A stretch of DNA of 36,704 nucleotides from Streptomyces sp. SID4985 (GCF_009863025.1 NZ_WWIR01000349.1:1-36704), one strand, 5' to 3'; shown: positions 12,038 to 21,014, counted from the stretch's first letter. A program made the numbers and translations. The notes: generated by a model not told the origin, from the letters alone.

Positions 12038-12165
12038 GGGAGGAGCGGGGCGCGAAGCCTCTGGTGAGCCGGGGGGAAAAGCGCGCGAGGGCGGACGAGG
12101 GGCGGGCGAGGGGCGGACATAAGCCATGTACCGGTCCGCCCCTGTCCGGCACCGGCGGCATCGGG

Positions 12166-12171
12166 CAGCAT
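12166..12171 (+). promoter_or_regulatory. -10-like CAGCAT before the aminopeptidase gene
   Basis: CAGCAT ends 7 nt before the ATG at 12179, with no clear Shine-Dalgarno between them. This favours a leaderless start at 12179 over the in-frame ATG at 12170, which overlaps this hexamer. Confidence 0.35.
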
Positions 12172-12178
12172 GGCCTGC

Positions 12179-14662
12179 ATGTCCGTACTGACGCGCGACG
12201 AAGCGCAAGCCCGAGCACAGCTCATCGACGTCCACCGCTACACCGTCGACCTCGACCTCACCACCGGGGACGAGACCTTCGGCTCCCGTACCGTGATCGC
12301 GTTCAGCGCGCGGTCCGACGGGGACACCTTCGTCGAGCTGAAGCCCGTCGAGCTGCGCTCCGTCACCCTGGACGGACAGCCCCTGGACCCGGAGACCCTG
12401 GACGGCAACCGGCTGCCGCTGAAGAACCTCACCAAGGGCCCGCACGACCTCGTCGTGGACGCCGCCATGCGCTACTCGCGCACCGGCGAGGGCATGCACC
12501 GCTTCACCGACCCCACCGACGGCGAGACCTACGTCTACACCCAGCTCTTCCTCGACGACGTCCAGCGCGTCTACGCCGCCTTCGACCAGCCCGACCTCAA
12601 GGCCGTCTTCGACGTCACCGTGACCGCCCCCGAGGACTGGACCGTCCTCGCCAACGGCATCACCGAGCACCTCGGCGAGGGCCGCTGGAAGGCCGCCACC
12701 ACCCCGCTCATCTCCACCTACCTCCTCGCCGTCGCCGCAGGCCCCTGGCACTCGGTGCGCACCGAACACCGCGGCCTGCCCTTCGGCATCCACTGCCGCC
12801 GCTCGCTCGCCCCCCACCTCGACGCCGACGCCGACGAGATCCTCGACGTCACCCGCGCCTGCTTCGACCGCTACCACGAGAAGTTCACGGAGCCCTACCC
12901 CTTCGACTCCTACGACCAGGCGTTCGTCCCCGAGTTCAACGCGGGCGCCATGGAGAACCCCGGACTCGTCACCTTCCGCGACGAGTTCGTCTACCGCTCC
13001 GCCGTCACCGACACCGAGCGGCAGACCCGCGCCATGGTCATCGCCCACGAGATGGCCCACATGTGGTTCGGCGACCTCGTCACCCTCAAGTGGTGGGACG
13101 ACATCTGGCTGAACGAGTCCTTCGCGGAGTACATGGGCTACCAGACCACTCTGGAGGCCACCCGCTTCACCGAGCCCTGGGTCGAGTTCGGCGTCACCCG
13201 CAAGGCCTGGGGCTACGACGCCGACCAGCGCCCCTCCACCCACCCCGTCGCCCCCGAGGCCGTCGACGACACCGCCGCCGCCCTCCTCAACTTCGACGGC
13301 ATCTCCTACGCCAAGGGCGCCTCCGCCCTGCGCCAACTCGTCGCCTGGCTCGGCGAGAAGGACTTCCTCGCGGGCATCAACATCCACTTCGAGCGGCACC
13401 GCTTCGGCAACGCCACCCTCGCCGACTTCATCGACTCCCTCGCCGCCGCCACCGAACGCGACGTCCACGCCTGGGCCGACGCCTGGCTGCGCACCACCGG
13501 CGTCGACAAGCTCACCGCGCAGATCGGCTCCGCCGAGGACGGCACCCGCACCCTCACCGTCGAGCACGACGGCAGCCGCCCGCACCGGGTCACCGTCGGC
13601 CTCTACGACCACGACCTCACCGAGGAGGGCCGCCTCACCCCGCGCGGACACCTCGGCCTCGACATCCCGCACACCGGACCCGCCCCCATCGGCAAGCGCC
13701 CCGCGCTGGTCGTCCTCAACGACGGCGACCAGACCTACGCCAAGATCCGCTTCGACACCGACTCCTTCGAGACCGTCCGCACCAGCCTCTCCGGCCTGCC
13801 CGACCCGCTCACCCGCGCGGTCGTCTGGAACGCCCTGCGCGACGCCGTACGCGACGGCGAACTCCCGCCCGCCGCCTACCTGGAGGCCGCCCGCGCGCAC
13901 CTCCCGCGGGAGACCGACCTCGCCCTCGTCGAGGGCGTCCTCGCCTTCGCCATCGGCAACATCGCCCTGCGCTACCTCACCCCCGAGGAGCGCCCCGCCG
14001 CCCTCGCCACCCTCACCTCGCTCTGCCGCGACCTCATCCGCCGCACCGAGGACGGCGACAACCCCGGCCTGCGCCTGATCGCCGTACGCCGCTTCATCGA
14101 CGTCGCCGCCCACCCCGAGACCATCGCCGCCTGGCTCGCCGACGGCACCGTGCCCGGCGGACCCGAACTCGACCCCGAGCTGCGCTGGCGCATCCTCGGC
14201 CGGCTCGCCGTGCTCGGCGCCACCGACGAGGCCGCCATCGCCGCCGAGCTGGAGCGCGACCCCTCCGCCAGCGGCCAGGAGGGCACCGCCCGCTGCCGCG
14301 CCGCGCTGCCCGACCCGGAGGCCAAGCGGATCGCCTGGGACGCGATGTTCACCGGCGACGACCTCTCCAACTACCTCTTCAAGTCCGTCGCCCAGGGCTT
14401 CTGGCAGCCCGAACAGGCCGACCTGGTACGGGAGTACGTCCCCCGCTACTTCAAGGAGGCCCCCGCCCTCGCCGCCCGCCGCGGCCCCGCCATCGCCGCC
14501 GCCGCGGGCGTCTGGGCCTTCCCCCGGCACGCCGTCGACCGCGAGACCCTCACCCTCGGGGAGACCTGCCTGCGCGAGGACGCCCCGCCCACGGCCCTGC
14601 GCCGCAAGCTGATCGACGAACTGGACGATCTGGCACGGGCGTTGCGCGTACGGGGCGAGTAG
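12179..14662 (+). CDS. pepN: Aminopeptidase N (M1 family)
   Basis: Cytoplasmic zinc aminopeptidase (827 aa) that removes N-terminal residues from peptides. GAMEN, the exopeptidase motif, is at residues 256-260. The zinc site is His290, His294 (HEMAH) and Glu313 (NESFAEY), with the normal 18-residue gap. The C-terminal ERAP1-like helical domain is complete and the length is normal. The start at 12179 (MSVLTRDEAQ) is preferred; ATG 12170 would add three residues. An intergenic stretch of 141 bp separates it from chorismate mutase. Transcription probably ends at the 14672-14724 hairpin. Confidence 0.94.
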   Translation: MSVLTRDEAQARAQLIDVHRYTVDLDLTTGDETFGSRTVIAFSARSDGDTFVELKPVELRSVTLDGQPLDPETLDGNRLPLKNLTKGPHDLVVDAAMRYSRTGEGMHRFTDPTDGETYVYTQLFLDDVQRVYAAFDQPDLKAVFDVTVTAPEDWTVLANGITEHLGEGRWKAATTPLISTYLLAVAAGPWHSVRTEHRGLPFGIHCRRSLAPHLDADADEILDVTRACFDRYHEKFTEPYPFDSYDQAFVPEFNAGAMENPGLVTFRDEFVYRSAVTDTERQTRAMVIAHEMAHMWFGDLVTLKWWDDIWLNESFAEYMGYQTTLEATRFTEPWVEFGVTRKAWGYDADQRPSTHPVAPEAVDDTAAALLNFDGISYAKGASALRQLVAWLGEKDFLAGINIHFERHRFGNATLADFIDSLAAATERDVHAWADAWLRTTGVDKLTAQIGSAEDGTRTLTVEHDGSRPHRVTVGLYDHDLTEEGRLTPRGHLGLDIPHTGPAPIGKRPALVVLNDGDQTYAKIRFDTDSFETVRTSLSGLPDPLTRAVVWNALRDAVRDGELPPAAYLEAARAHLPRETDLALVEGVLAFAIGNIALRYLTPEERPAALATLTSLCRDLIRRTEDGDNPGLRLIAVRRFIDVAAHPETIAAWLADGTVPGGPELDPELRWRILGRLAVLGATDEAAIAAELERDPSASGQEGTARCRAALPDPEAKRIAWDAMFTGDDLSNYLFKSVAQGFWQPEQADLVREYVPRYFKEAPALAARRGPAIAAAAGVWAFPRHAVDRETLTLGETCLREDAPPTALRRKLIDELDDLARALRVRGE

Positions 14663-14671
14663 CCGACCGGG

Positions 14672-14724
14672 GCGCCGGGCGGTGCTGTCAGGCGGAAGCC
14701 GCTCTCCGCAGCACCGCCCGGCGC
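14672..14724. terminator. Strong hairpin overlapping the 3' end of the GNAT gene
   Basis: GCGCCGGGCGGTGCTG (14672-14687) is perfectly complementary to 14709-14724, a 16-bp stem. The 21-nt loop contains the stop codon of the minus-strand GNAT gene (14688-14690). The right arm encodes the last GNAT residues. It probably terminates both convergent transcripts. Confidence 0.75.
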
Positions 14725-15242
14725 GGCGCCCCCGCACCGCGACCGGGCGCCGACGCCGCCTCCGTCGACGCCGTATCCTCCGGCGGGCCGTCCAGTGTGA
14801 AGCCGAGGCGGGTCAGAAAGCGCTCACCCGGCACCCAGCCCGGCGGAACCGTCGCCGTGACCAGCGGGGGCTCGCCGAAGCGGGGGAGGAGCGCCTCCGC
14901 CACGGCCCGGCCCAGGCCCCGCCCCCGCGCCCACGGCGCCAGCAGGAACAGGCCCACCGCCACCGCTCCCCGCTCGGGATGGTCCCGCACCGCGTCGATC
15001 ACGCCCGCGACCTCGCCGTTGCGCTCCACCACCAGCAGCGCCTTGGCCTCCGGGTCCGCGCCCGGCGGCAGCGCGTAGAACAGACTCTGCACGTCACCCG
15101 GCCCCGACGGCAGCCCCGTCGCCGCCAGGAACCAGTCCTCGCACTCCTCGAACAGTCTGAGCAGCGGCCCCTCGTCACGGGGGCGCACCTCCCGGACGAG
15201 AACGCGCTCACCTGGGACGTCGACCGGCCACACCTCGTTCAT
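14688..15242 (-). CDS. GNAT family N-acetyltransferase
   Basis: Predicted acetyl-CoA-dependent acetyltransferase, 184 aa. The N-terminal strand VLVREVRPRDEGPLL and the pyrophosphate-binding loop ARGRGLGRAVAEALL (Q/R-x-x-G-x-G/A) define the GNAT fold; the acceptor is unknown. I start at the ATG at 15242. Codons farther upstream (GTA, GAA, AAT, CAT) look non-coding, and TATCGT lies 7 nt before this ATG. A GTG at 15266 with GGAGG is a possible alternative. The Ala/Arg-rich C-terminus comes from the terminator stem. It resembles generic GNATs rather than the hydroxylysine acyltransferases of siderophore pathways, despite its neighbours. Confidence 0.82.
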   Translation of the reverse strand: MNEVWPVDVPGERVLVREVRPRDEGPLLRLFEECEDWFLAATGLPSGPGDVQSLFYALPPGADPEAKALLVVERNGEVAGVIDAVRDHPERGAVAVGLFLLAPWARGRGLGRAVAEALLPRFGEPPLVTATVPPGWVPGERFLTRLGFTLDGPPEDTASTEAASAPGRGAGAPRRAVLRRAASA

Positions 15243-15388
15243 CCCGCCGACGATATGCCCGTACACGCACTCCTCCGACGCATTTTCCCCGTACGGCAGT
15301 ACCCACGACCGCCCCGAGTCGTTGGACATCGCGGACACCCGGCCCCAAATCCGCCCGGCCGGACGTCCCCCGCCCCGCAGGAGAGCCC

Positions 15389-16747
15389 ATGAGCACCCCG
15401 CCCCTCGCCGCCGGACCGCACGGCCCCGACGCGCTGCGGCCCCTGCTGGACACCGTGCTCGACGCCCTCGCGGCGGGCGCGCGCGACAGGGGCGGACCGC
15501 TGCCCGCCGGAGGACCGCACGCCGTGGACGCCCGCGTCGAGGAAGCCCTCGGCGACGTCCTCCCCGAGCACGGCGACCCCGACGCCCTGCGCACCCTCGT
15601 CCACCTCCTCGCCGCAGGCGCCGCCGACCCCGCCGACCCGCTCTGCGCGGGCCACCTGCACTGCCCCCCGCTCGCCGTCGCCACCGCCGCCGACCTCGCC
15701 GCCAGTGCCCTCAACCCCTCCATGGACTCCTGGGACCAGGCCCCCGCCGCCTCCGCACTGGAGGCCCGCGTCACCCGCGCCCTCGCCCAGGAGGCCGGAC
15801 TCGCCGACGCCCTGGTCACCACCGGCGGCACCGAGTCCAACCAACTCGCCCTGCTCCTCGCCCGCGAGACCCACGGCAGCGCGCCCACCCTCGTCTGCGG
15901 GGCCAACGCCCACCACTCCCTGCCCCGCGCCGCCTGGCTCCTCGGCCTGCCCACCCCGCTCGTCCTGCCCACCCCGGACGGCACCCTCGACCCCGCCGCC
16001 CTCGACACCGCGCTCACCGGACTCCAGGGCCCCGCCCTCGTCGCCGCCACCGCGGGCACCACCGACGCCGGACTCATCGACCCGCTCCCCGAGATCGCCG
16101 CCCGCTGCGCCGCCCACGGCGCCCGCCTCCACATCGACGCGGCCTACGGCGGCGGACTCCTGTTCAGCGACCGCCACCGCGCCAAACTCGCCGGACTCGA
16201 CGCCGCCGACACCGTCACCCTCGACCTGCACAAACTCGGCTGGCAGCCCGTCGCCGCCGGACTCCTCGCCGTCGCCCGCCCCGCCGAGCTGACCGCCCTC
16301 CACCAGCGCGCCGACTACCTCAACGCCGACGACGACACCGACGCCGGCTACCCCGACCTCCTCGGCCGCTCCCCGCGCACCACCCGCCGCCCCGACATCC
16401 TCAAGGCCGCCGTCACCCTCAAGACCCTCGGCCGCACCGGACTCGCCGAACTGGTCGACCAAGTCTGCGCCCATGCCGAGGAGTTCGCCGCACTCGTCCG
16501 CGACCACCCCCGCTTCGAGCTGTACGGCGCCCCCGGCATCAGCACCGTCCTGTTCCGGCCCGCCCACGCCCCCGACGACACCGTGGCCGCCGTCCGCCGC
16601 ACCCTGCTCCACCAGGGCCGCGCCGTCCTCGGCCGGGCCCACGCCGACGGCCGCCTCTGGCTCAAGGCCACCCTCCTCAACCCCCACACCCGCCCGGACG
16701 ACCTGGCCCACCTCCTGAAACTCGTCGAAGGACACACGACCGGATGA
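15389..16747 (+). CDS. PLP-dependent decarboxylase (group II, lysine/diamino acid-like)
   Basis: Likely decarboxylates a basic or aromatic amino acid; given the partner gene, lysine or ornithine to the diamine is the best guess. Of 452 aa, the PLP lysine is Lys282 in DLHKLGWQPV. HIDAAYGGG supplies the aspartate that pairs with the pyridine nitrogen, and TTGGTESNQLALL is the phosphate-binding region. LNPSMDSWDQAPAA resembles the matching segment of siderophore decarboxylases such as DesA. The ATG follows AGGAG at 5-nt spacing. It overlaps the N-hydroxylase gene by 4 bp (ATGA). No iron box is seen upstream. An aromatic or diaminobutyrate substrate cannot be excluded. Confidence 0.85.
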   Translation: MSTPPLAAGPHGPDALRPLLDTVLDALAAGARDRGGPLPAGGPHAVDARVEEALGDVLPEHGDPDALRTLVHLLAAGAADPADPLCAGHLHCPPLAVATAADLAASALNPSMDSWDQAPAASALEARVTRALAQEAGLADALVTTGGTESNQLALLLARETHGSAPTLVCGANAHHSLPRAAWLLGLPTPLVLPTPDGTLDPAALDTALTGLQGPALVAATAGTTDAGLIDPLPEIAARCAAHGARLHIDAAYGGGLLFSDRHRAKLAGLDAADTVTLDLHKLGWQPVAAGLLAVARPAELTALHQRADYLNADDDTDAGYPDLLGRSPRTTRRPDILKAAVTLKTLGRTGLAELVDQVCAHAEEFAALVRDHPRFELYGAPGISTVLFRPAHAPDDTVAAVRRTLLHQGRAVLGRAHADGRLWLKATLLNPHTRPDDLAHLLKLVEGHTTG

Positions 16748-18156
16748 CCCAGCCCCCACGGCACGAGCCCGCATCCCCCCGCGACCTCGTCGGCATCGGC
16801 ATCGGCCCCAGCAACCTCTCCCTGGCCGCCCTCGCCCACCCCCTCGCCGAACTCGACGCCGTCTTCTACGAACAGCGCCCCGGCTTCGACTGGCACCCCG
16901 GCCTGCTCATCGAGGACGCCACCCTCCAAGTCCCCTTCCTCGCCGACCTCGTGACCCTCGCCGACCCCACCAGCCCCTGGAGCTTCCTCAACTACCTCCG
17001 CGCCCGCCAGCGCCTCTTCCCCTTCTACTTCGCCGAGCACTTCCACATCCGACGCGCCGAGTACGACGCCTACTGCCGCTGGGTCTCCCGGCACCTGCCC
17101 GGACTGCGCTTCTCCCACCAGGTCGACACCGTCCGCTGGGACCCCGAACGCGACGTGTTCGAGGTCGACTTCACCCGCCTCGACGCCGAAGGCCACGCCG
17201 AATCCCTCGGCCGCACCCGCGCCCGCAACCTCGTCCTCGGCATCGGCACCGCACCCCACATCCCCGAACCCCTGCGCCCGCTCGCCGCCGCCCCCGGCGT
17301 CCCCGTCCTGCACGCCGCCGACTACCTCACCCACCGCGACGCCCTCCTCGCCGCAGGACACGTCACCGTCGTCGGCTCCGGACAGTCCGGCGCCGAGGTC
17401 TTCCTCGACCTCCTGCGCCACCGCCCCCAAGGCCGCGAGGGCCTCCACTGGCTCGGCCGCACCCCCGCCTTCGCCCCCATGGAGTACTCCAAGCTCGGCC
17501 TGGAACACTTCACCCCCGACCACACCCGCTACTTCCACGCCCTCGCCGAACCCGTCCGCGACCGGCTCGTCCCCGCCCAATGGCAGCTCCACAAGGGCGT
17601 CGACGCGGGCACCCTCGCCGCCATCCACGACGAGCTGTACCGGCGCACCCTCCACGGCGGCTGGCCCGACGCCGTCCTCACCCCCGGCGTCCACGTCCGC
17701 ACCGCGGGCCGCCTCGGCACCGGACAGGTCGAACTCCACCTCGAACACCACGACCAGGGCACCCGCACCCGCCTCGCCACCGACGCCGTCGTCCTCGCCA
17801 CCGGCTACCGCGAACGTCCCCTCGACGGCGTCCTCGCCGGACTCACCCCGCACCTGCGCCGCGACAGCCGTGGACGCCCCCTGATCGACGACGCGTTCCG
17901 GCTCGTCCTCGACCCCGCCGTCACCGGCGCCGTCCACGTCCAGAACGCCGAACTCCACACCCACGGCGTCGGCGCCCCCGACCTCGGCCTCACCGCCTGG
18001 CGCAGCGCGAGCATCCTCAACTCCCTGACGGGCAAGGAGCAGTACCCGCTCCCCACCCGGACCGCCTTCACCACCTTCGGACTCCACCCGCAACGCACGA
18101 ACCCCGGCGACGGCAGGACCCACCAGGTCCGCACCGTCGCCGGGGCACCGGTCTAG
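16744..18156 (+). CDS. Lysine N6-hydroxylase / ornithine N5-monooxygenase family protein
   Basis: Flavin-dependent N-hydroxylase (470 aa) that puts an -OH on a side-chain or diamine nitrogen using NADPH and O2, the first step to hydroxamates. The FAD-binding GIGIGPSNLS starts at residue 17, the NADPH-binding GSGQSGAE at 211, and the ATGYRERP motif marks the C-terminal substrate domain. The overlap with the decarboxylase stop (ATGA) indicates translational coupling. Together they resemble DesA-DesB of desferrioxamine synthesis. The acyltransferase and NIS synthetase expected next are absent: the next gene is a nucleotidase on the other strand, 13 bp from this stop. The product is therefore unknown. 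Confidence 0.88.
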   Translation: MTQPPRHEPASPRDLVGIGIGPSNLSLAALAHPLAELDAVFYEQRPGFDWHPGLLIEDATLQVPFLADLVTLADPTSPWSFLNYLRARQRLFPFYFAEHFHIRRAEYDAYCRWVSRHLPGLRFSHQVDTVRWDPERDVFEVDFTRLDAEGHAESLGRTRARNLVLGIGTAPHIPEPLRPLAAAPGVPVLHAADYLTHRDALLAAGHVTVVGSGQSGAEVFLDLLRHRPQGREGLHWLGRTPAFAPMEYSKLGLEHFTPDHTRYFHALAEPVRDRLVPAQWQLHKGVDAGTLAAIHDELYRRTLHGGWPDAVLTPGVHVRTAGRLGTGQVELHLEHHDQGTRTRLATDAVVLATGYRERPLDGVLAGLTPHLRRDSRGRPLIDDAFRLVLDPAVTGAVHVQNAELHTHGVGAPDLGLTAWRSASILNSLTGKEQYPLPTRTAFTTFGLHPQRTNPGDGRTHQVRTVAGAPV

Positions 18157-18169
18157 CAGCCGAGGACTA

Positions 18170-19993
18170 CTAGAACACCGGCGTGCCGTTCCGCGTCAGC
18201 TTCCAGTCCACCGACGCGAAGTCCTTCGGGTCCAGCTCGCCCTTGGCCGTCACCCACTCCGCGATCCGGGTCCGGATCTCCGTGGACTCCGACCACAGCT
18301 CCTTCGCCGACGCCACATACGGGAAGGCGCCGCCACCGTTCGCCCGGTAGTTGTTCACCGCGAACACGAACTGCGCGGCGTCGTCCAACGGCGCCCCGCC
18401 GAACGTCAGATTCCTGATCCGCGACCCGGCCGGCTGCGCCACGTCGATGTCGTACGACAGCCCGGACACATAGTCGTAGTTGTAGTCCGGGCGGCCGTTC
18501 GCGTTCGTCAGCTTGTCCACGTCCACCGCGGCACCCGGCGCGGTCTGCGCGAAGTACTCCGCCGAGTACTCCAGGTACGCCCGCACCTGCGCCCCCGTCA
18601 GCAGCTTCGCCACCAGCGTGTTGTCGTACACGTACAGGCCCGACAGATCCCGGATCGTCACATCGCCCGCCGGGATCTCACTGGTCCGCGAGAACGGCGA
18701 CGCCTGCGACAGCACCGGCAGCGACGCGTACGAGGTACCCGCGAGCGCCGCCTTGACCACGTCCTCCTGCACCTTGTTGATCAGGTCGATGATCGGCGCG
18801 TCCTTGTACCGCGCGTCCACCGTCGTCAGCGTCTGCGTCGCCCGGCCCACCACCTGGTTGACGTACGCGACCACCTTCGTGTGCTCGGCCGTCAGCAGCC
18901 GGGTGATCTTCGGGTCGTCCGCGACCGTCCGCGAGTCCCGCAGCGACGCCGCGACCGACTCGACCTCCCACTTGCCCCGCCGCAGCACCAACTCCACGTC
19001 GAACAGCGTCAGCCGCTCCGCGAAGCACAGCGGCTCCGACAGCACGACCGTCTTCCCCGACTTCTCGTTGACGACCCGTAGCTCCGGGATCTCCAGGTGA
19101 GCATGGCCCACCAGAATCGCGTCGATCCCCGGCACCAGCCGCGCCACGTTCGCCGCCGCGTTCTCCACGTACGGCACCTGGTCACCGTACGACGACGTGC
19201 CCGACGTACCCGAGTGCGCCGAGACGATCACCACGTCCGCACCCATCGAGCGCAGCTTCGGCACCCACTTCGCCGCCTGCTCCTCCAGCCCCTCGAACGC
19301 CAGCTTCCCCTGGACGTACGCCTTGTCCCAGATCGCGATGCCCGGATTCGTCAGCCCCAGCACCGCCACCTTCACCGGCGGCGCCCCCGGCACCCGGAAC
19401 TCCTTCATCACGTACGGCTGGAACGCGGGCTTCAACGTCTTCGCGTCCAGCGCGTTCGCGCCCAGCAGCGGGAAGCGCAACTGGCTCTCGAACTTGCGCA
19501 GCGTCTCGATGCCGTAGTTGAACTCGTGATTGCCCAGCGCCGCCGCGTCGTACCCCATCGCGTTCATCGCCAGCGCCATCGGATGCACCGGACCACCCTT
19601 GGCGGTGATCGGGTCCACCTTCGCGTAGTAGTACGTCAGCGGGGTGCCCTGGATCGTGTCGCCCGCGTCGATGAGCAGCGTGTTGTGCCGCCCCTTCTCC
19701 GCACGGACCTGGTTCACCAGCGTCGAGACCCGGGACAGCCCCAGCGCGTTGCCCGCCGGGTCGGAGTACTCCGCGTTCTTGAAGTAGTCCCAGTTGAAGA
19801 CGTGCCCGTGGAGGTCGGTCGTACCCATCACGGTCAGCTCGTACCGCTTCTCGTGATGCTTGCCGTGCTGGTCGTGCGCGCTGTGGCTGCCGGGCGCGGC
19901 CTCGGCCACCGGCGCCCCCACCCCGCCCGCGACGGCCACCCCCGCCCCGGTCACGGCGGACTTCTTCAGGAACTTCCGGCGGTTCAACGACAT
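18170..19993 (-). CDS. Tat-exported bifunctional metallophosphatase/5'-nucleotidase
   Basis: Extracellular or cell-surface nucleotidase (607 aa) that hydrolyses nucleotides, probably to recover phosphate and nucleosides. The N-terminus NRRKFLKKSAVTGAG is a twin-arginine signal followed by a hydrophobic stretch and AEAAPG, a likely cleavage site. A His-rich patch (HSAHDQHGKHHEK) follows. The calcineurin-like domain has DLHGH, DAGDTIQG, GNHEFNYG, SAHSG and GHAHLE. The C-terminal 5'-nucleotidase domain includes NNYRANGGGAFPY. The ATG at 19993 follows GAGAGAG. 2',3'-cyclic phosphodiesterase activity is also possible in this family. Confidence 0.93.
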   Translation of the reverse strand: MSLNRRKFLKKSAVTGAGVAVAGGVGAPVAEAAPGSHSAHDQHGKHHEKRYELTVMGTTDLHGHVFNWDYFKNAEYSDPAGNALGLSRVSTLVNQVRAEKGRHNTLLIDAGDTIQGTPLTYYYAKVDPITAKGGPVHPMALAMNAMGYDAAALGNHEFNYGIETLRKFESQLRFPLLGANALDAKTLKPAFQPYVMKEFRVPGAPPVKVAVLGLTNPGIAIWDKAYVQGKLAFEGLEEQAAKWVPKLRSMGADVVIVSAHSGTSGTSSYGDQVPYVENAAANVARLVPGIDAILVGHAHLEIPELRVVNEKSGKTVVLSEPLCFAERLTLFDVELVLRRGKWEVESVAASLRDSRTVADDPKITRLLTAEHTKVVAYVNQVVGRATQTLTTVDARYKDAPIIDLINKVQEDVVKAALAGTSYASLPVLSQASPFSRTSEIPAGDVTIRDLSGLYVYDNTLVAKLLTGAQVRAYLEYSAEYFAQTAPGAAVDVDKLTNANGRPDYNYDYVSGLSYDIDVAQPAGSRIRNLTFGGAPLDDAAQFVFAVNNYRANGGGAFPYVASAKELWSESTEIRTRIAEWVTAKGELDPKDFASVDWKLTRNGTPVF

Positions 19994-20142
19994 CGGTGGC
20001 CTCTCTCGGCATGATCGGACAACGCGCGTAGATTGTGCCGGGCCGCGCCCCGCCGCAACAGACCTACCAGGTTGCGATCCGGTGACCGATACACCCTGAA
20101 CTCCCGCCACCCGTAAGGGCGTCACATGACACAGTGGGACAC
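19994..20142. promoter_or_regulatory. Divergent promoter region, nucleotidase / SIMPL protein
   Basis: 149 bp between divergent starts. On the plus strand CACAGT (20130-20135) ends 7 nt before the SIMPL ATG and may be its -10. For the nucleotidase the minus-strand TTGCGG around 20048-20054 with CAATCT about 17 nt on is a possible pair. No PHO-box-like repeats were recognised. Confidence 0.35.
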
Positions 20143-20835
20143 ATGACCACTCCACCCGCACCCGCGCACGGCACCCCCGACGCCCCCCTCCTCGTGGTCC
20201 AGGGCGCGGCGGAACTCGAGACCGGACCCGAGATCGCCCGCATCGGCATCACCGTCGCCGCCCGCGGCCGCGACCGGCGCGCCACCCTCGACGACCTCAC
20301 CCGCCGCAACGCCGCCGTCCTCGACCTCGTCAAGTCCTACGGCGAAGCCGTCGCCGAACTCTCCACCGGTGCCTTCTCCATCACCCCCGAACTCTCCGAA
20401 CGCGGCCGGGGCGAGCGCGTCCGCAGCCACCAGGGCCAGGTCCGCCTCGACGCCGAGTTCACCGACTTCACCGCACTGGCCGAACTCGCCACCCGACTGG
20501 CCGACTTGGAACTGACCCGGGTCGACGGCCCCTGGTGGTCCCTGCGCCCCGGCTCCCCGGTCCACACCGAGGCCCGCCGCCGCGCCGTCGCCGACGCCCT
20601 CCAGCGCGCCCGCGAGTACGCCGACGCGCTCGGCACCTCCGTCGCCGCCCTGGTCGAACTCGCCGACACCGGCGCCGACCGCCCCCGCGCCATGGCCGCC
20701 TACGGCGGCGCCGCCCGCTCCCTCACCAGGGGCGGCCCCGCCGAACCGCCCGAGGCCCTCGACCTGGAGCCCGCACGGATCACGGTGGCCGCGCAGGTCA
20801 CGGCACGCTTCACGCTGGTGCCGCCGAGGCTGTGA
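20143..20835 (+). CDS. SIMPL domain-containing protein (DUF541)
   Basis: 230-aa member of the DUF541/SIMPL family, known from oxidative-stress and envelope proteins in other bacteria but without a settled biochemical role. VVQGAAELETGPEIARIGITVAARG is the typical opening, and the paired helices ARRRAVADALQRAREYADALG fit the family's second half. No signal peptide or lipobox is visible, so this copy looks cytoplasmic, unlike many periplasmic relatives. The ATG at 20143 is preferred to a GTG at 20134; there is no good Shine-Dalgarno, and a leaderless start is possible. Confidence 0.85.
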   Translation: MTTPPAPAHGTPDAPLLVVQGAAELETGPEIARIGITVAARGRDRRATLDDLTRRNAAVLDLVKSYGEAVAELSTGAFSITPELSERGRGERVRSHQGQVRLDAEFTDFTALAELATRLADLELTRVDGPWWSLRPGSPVHTEARRRAVADALQRAREYADALGTSVAALVELADTGADRPRAMAAYGGAARSLTRGGPAEPPEALDLEPARITVAAQVTARFTLVPPRL

Positions 20836-20933
20836 AAACGCGGACCTGGAAATGGGCGGCGTGAATGGGTGAGCGAAATGGGTGACGAACTGTTGCGCGA
20901 AAAACATCGCTCATAGGAGCGGGTCGCCGCACA

Positions 20934-20976
20934 ATTCAACACTTGTCAATAAGCCTTTCCGTAAAGGTCGTTGAAT
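20934..20976. repeat. Nested inverted repeats upstream of pyruvate kinase
   Basis: Outer arms ATTCAAC (20934-20940) and GTTGAAT (20970-20976) enclose CCTTT-ccgt-AAAGG (20954-20967). The stretch is A/T-rich for this genome and lies 50-90 bp before the pyk start. It may be an operator or end the SIMPL transcript. Confidence 0.45.
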
Positions 20977-21014
20977 GGCCATCGGGCCCGGATTCTCTAC
21001 CCGCCGGTAAGCCC

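Noticed and set aside
15322..18156. A 944-codon frame seeming to fuse the decarboxylase region to the N-hydroxylase
   Set aside because: Its first half is the wrong frame of the decarboxylase (Arg/Pro-rich); the real N-hydroxylase starts at 16744 with ATGA overlap.
14688..18156. A complete desferrioxamine (desABCD) cluster including the GNAT as desC
   Set aside because: The GNAT does not resemble hydroxylysine acyltransferases, and no NIS synthetase gene is present.
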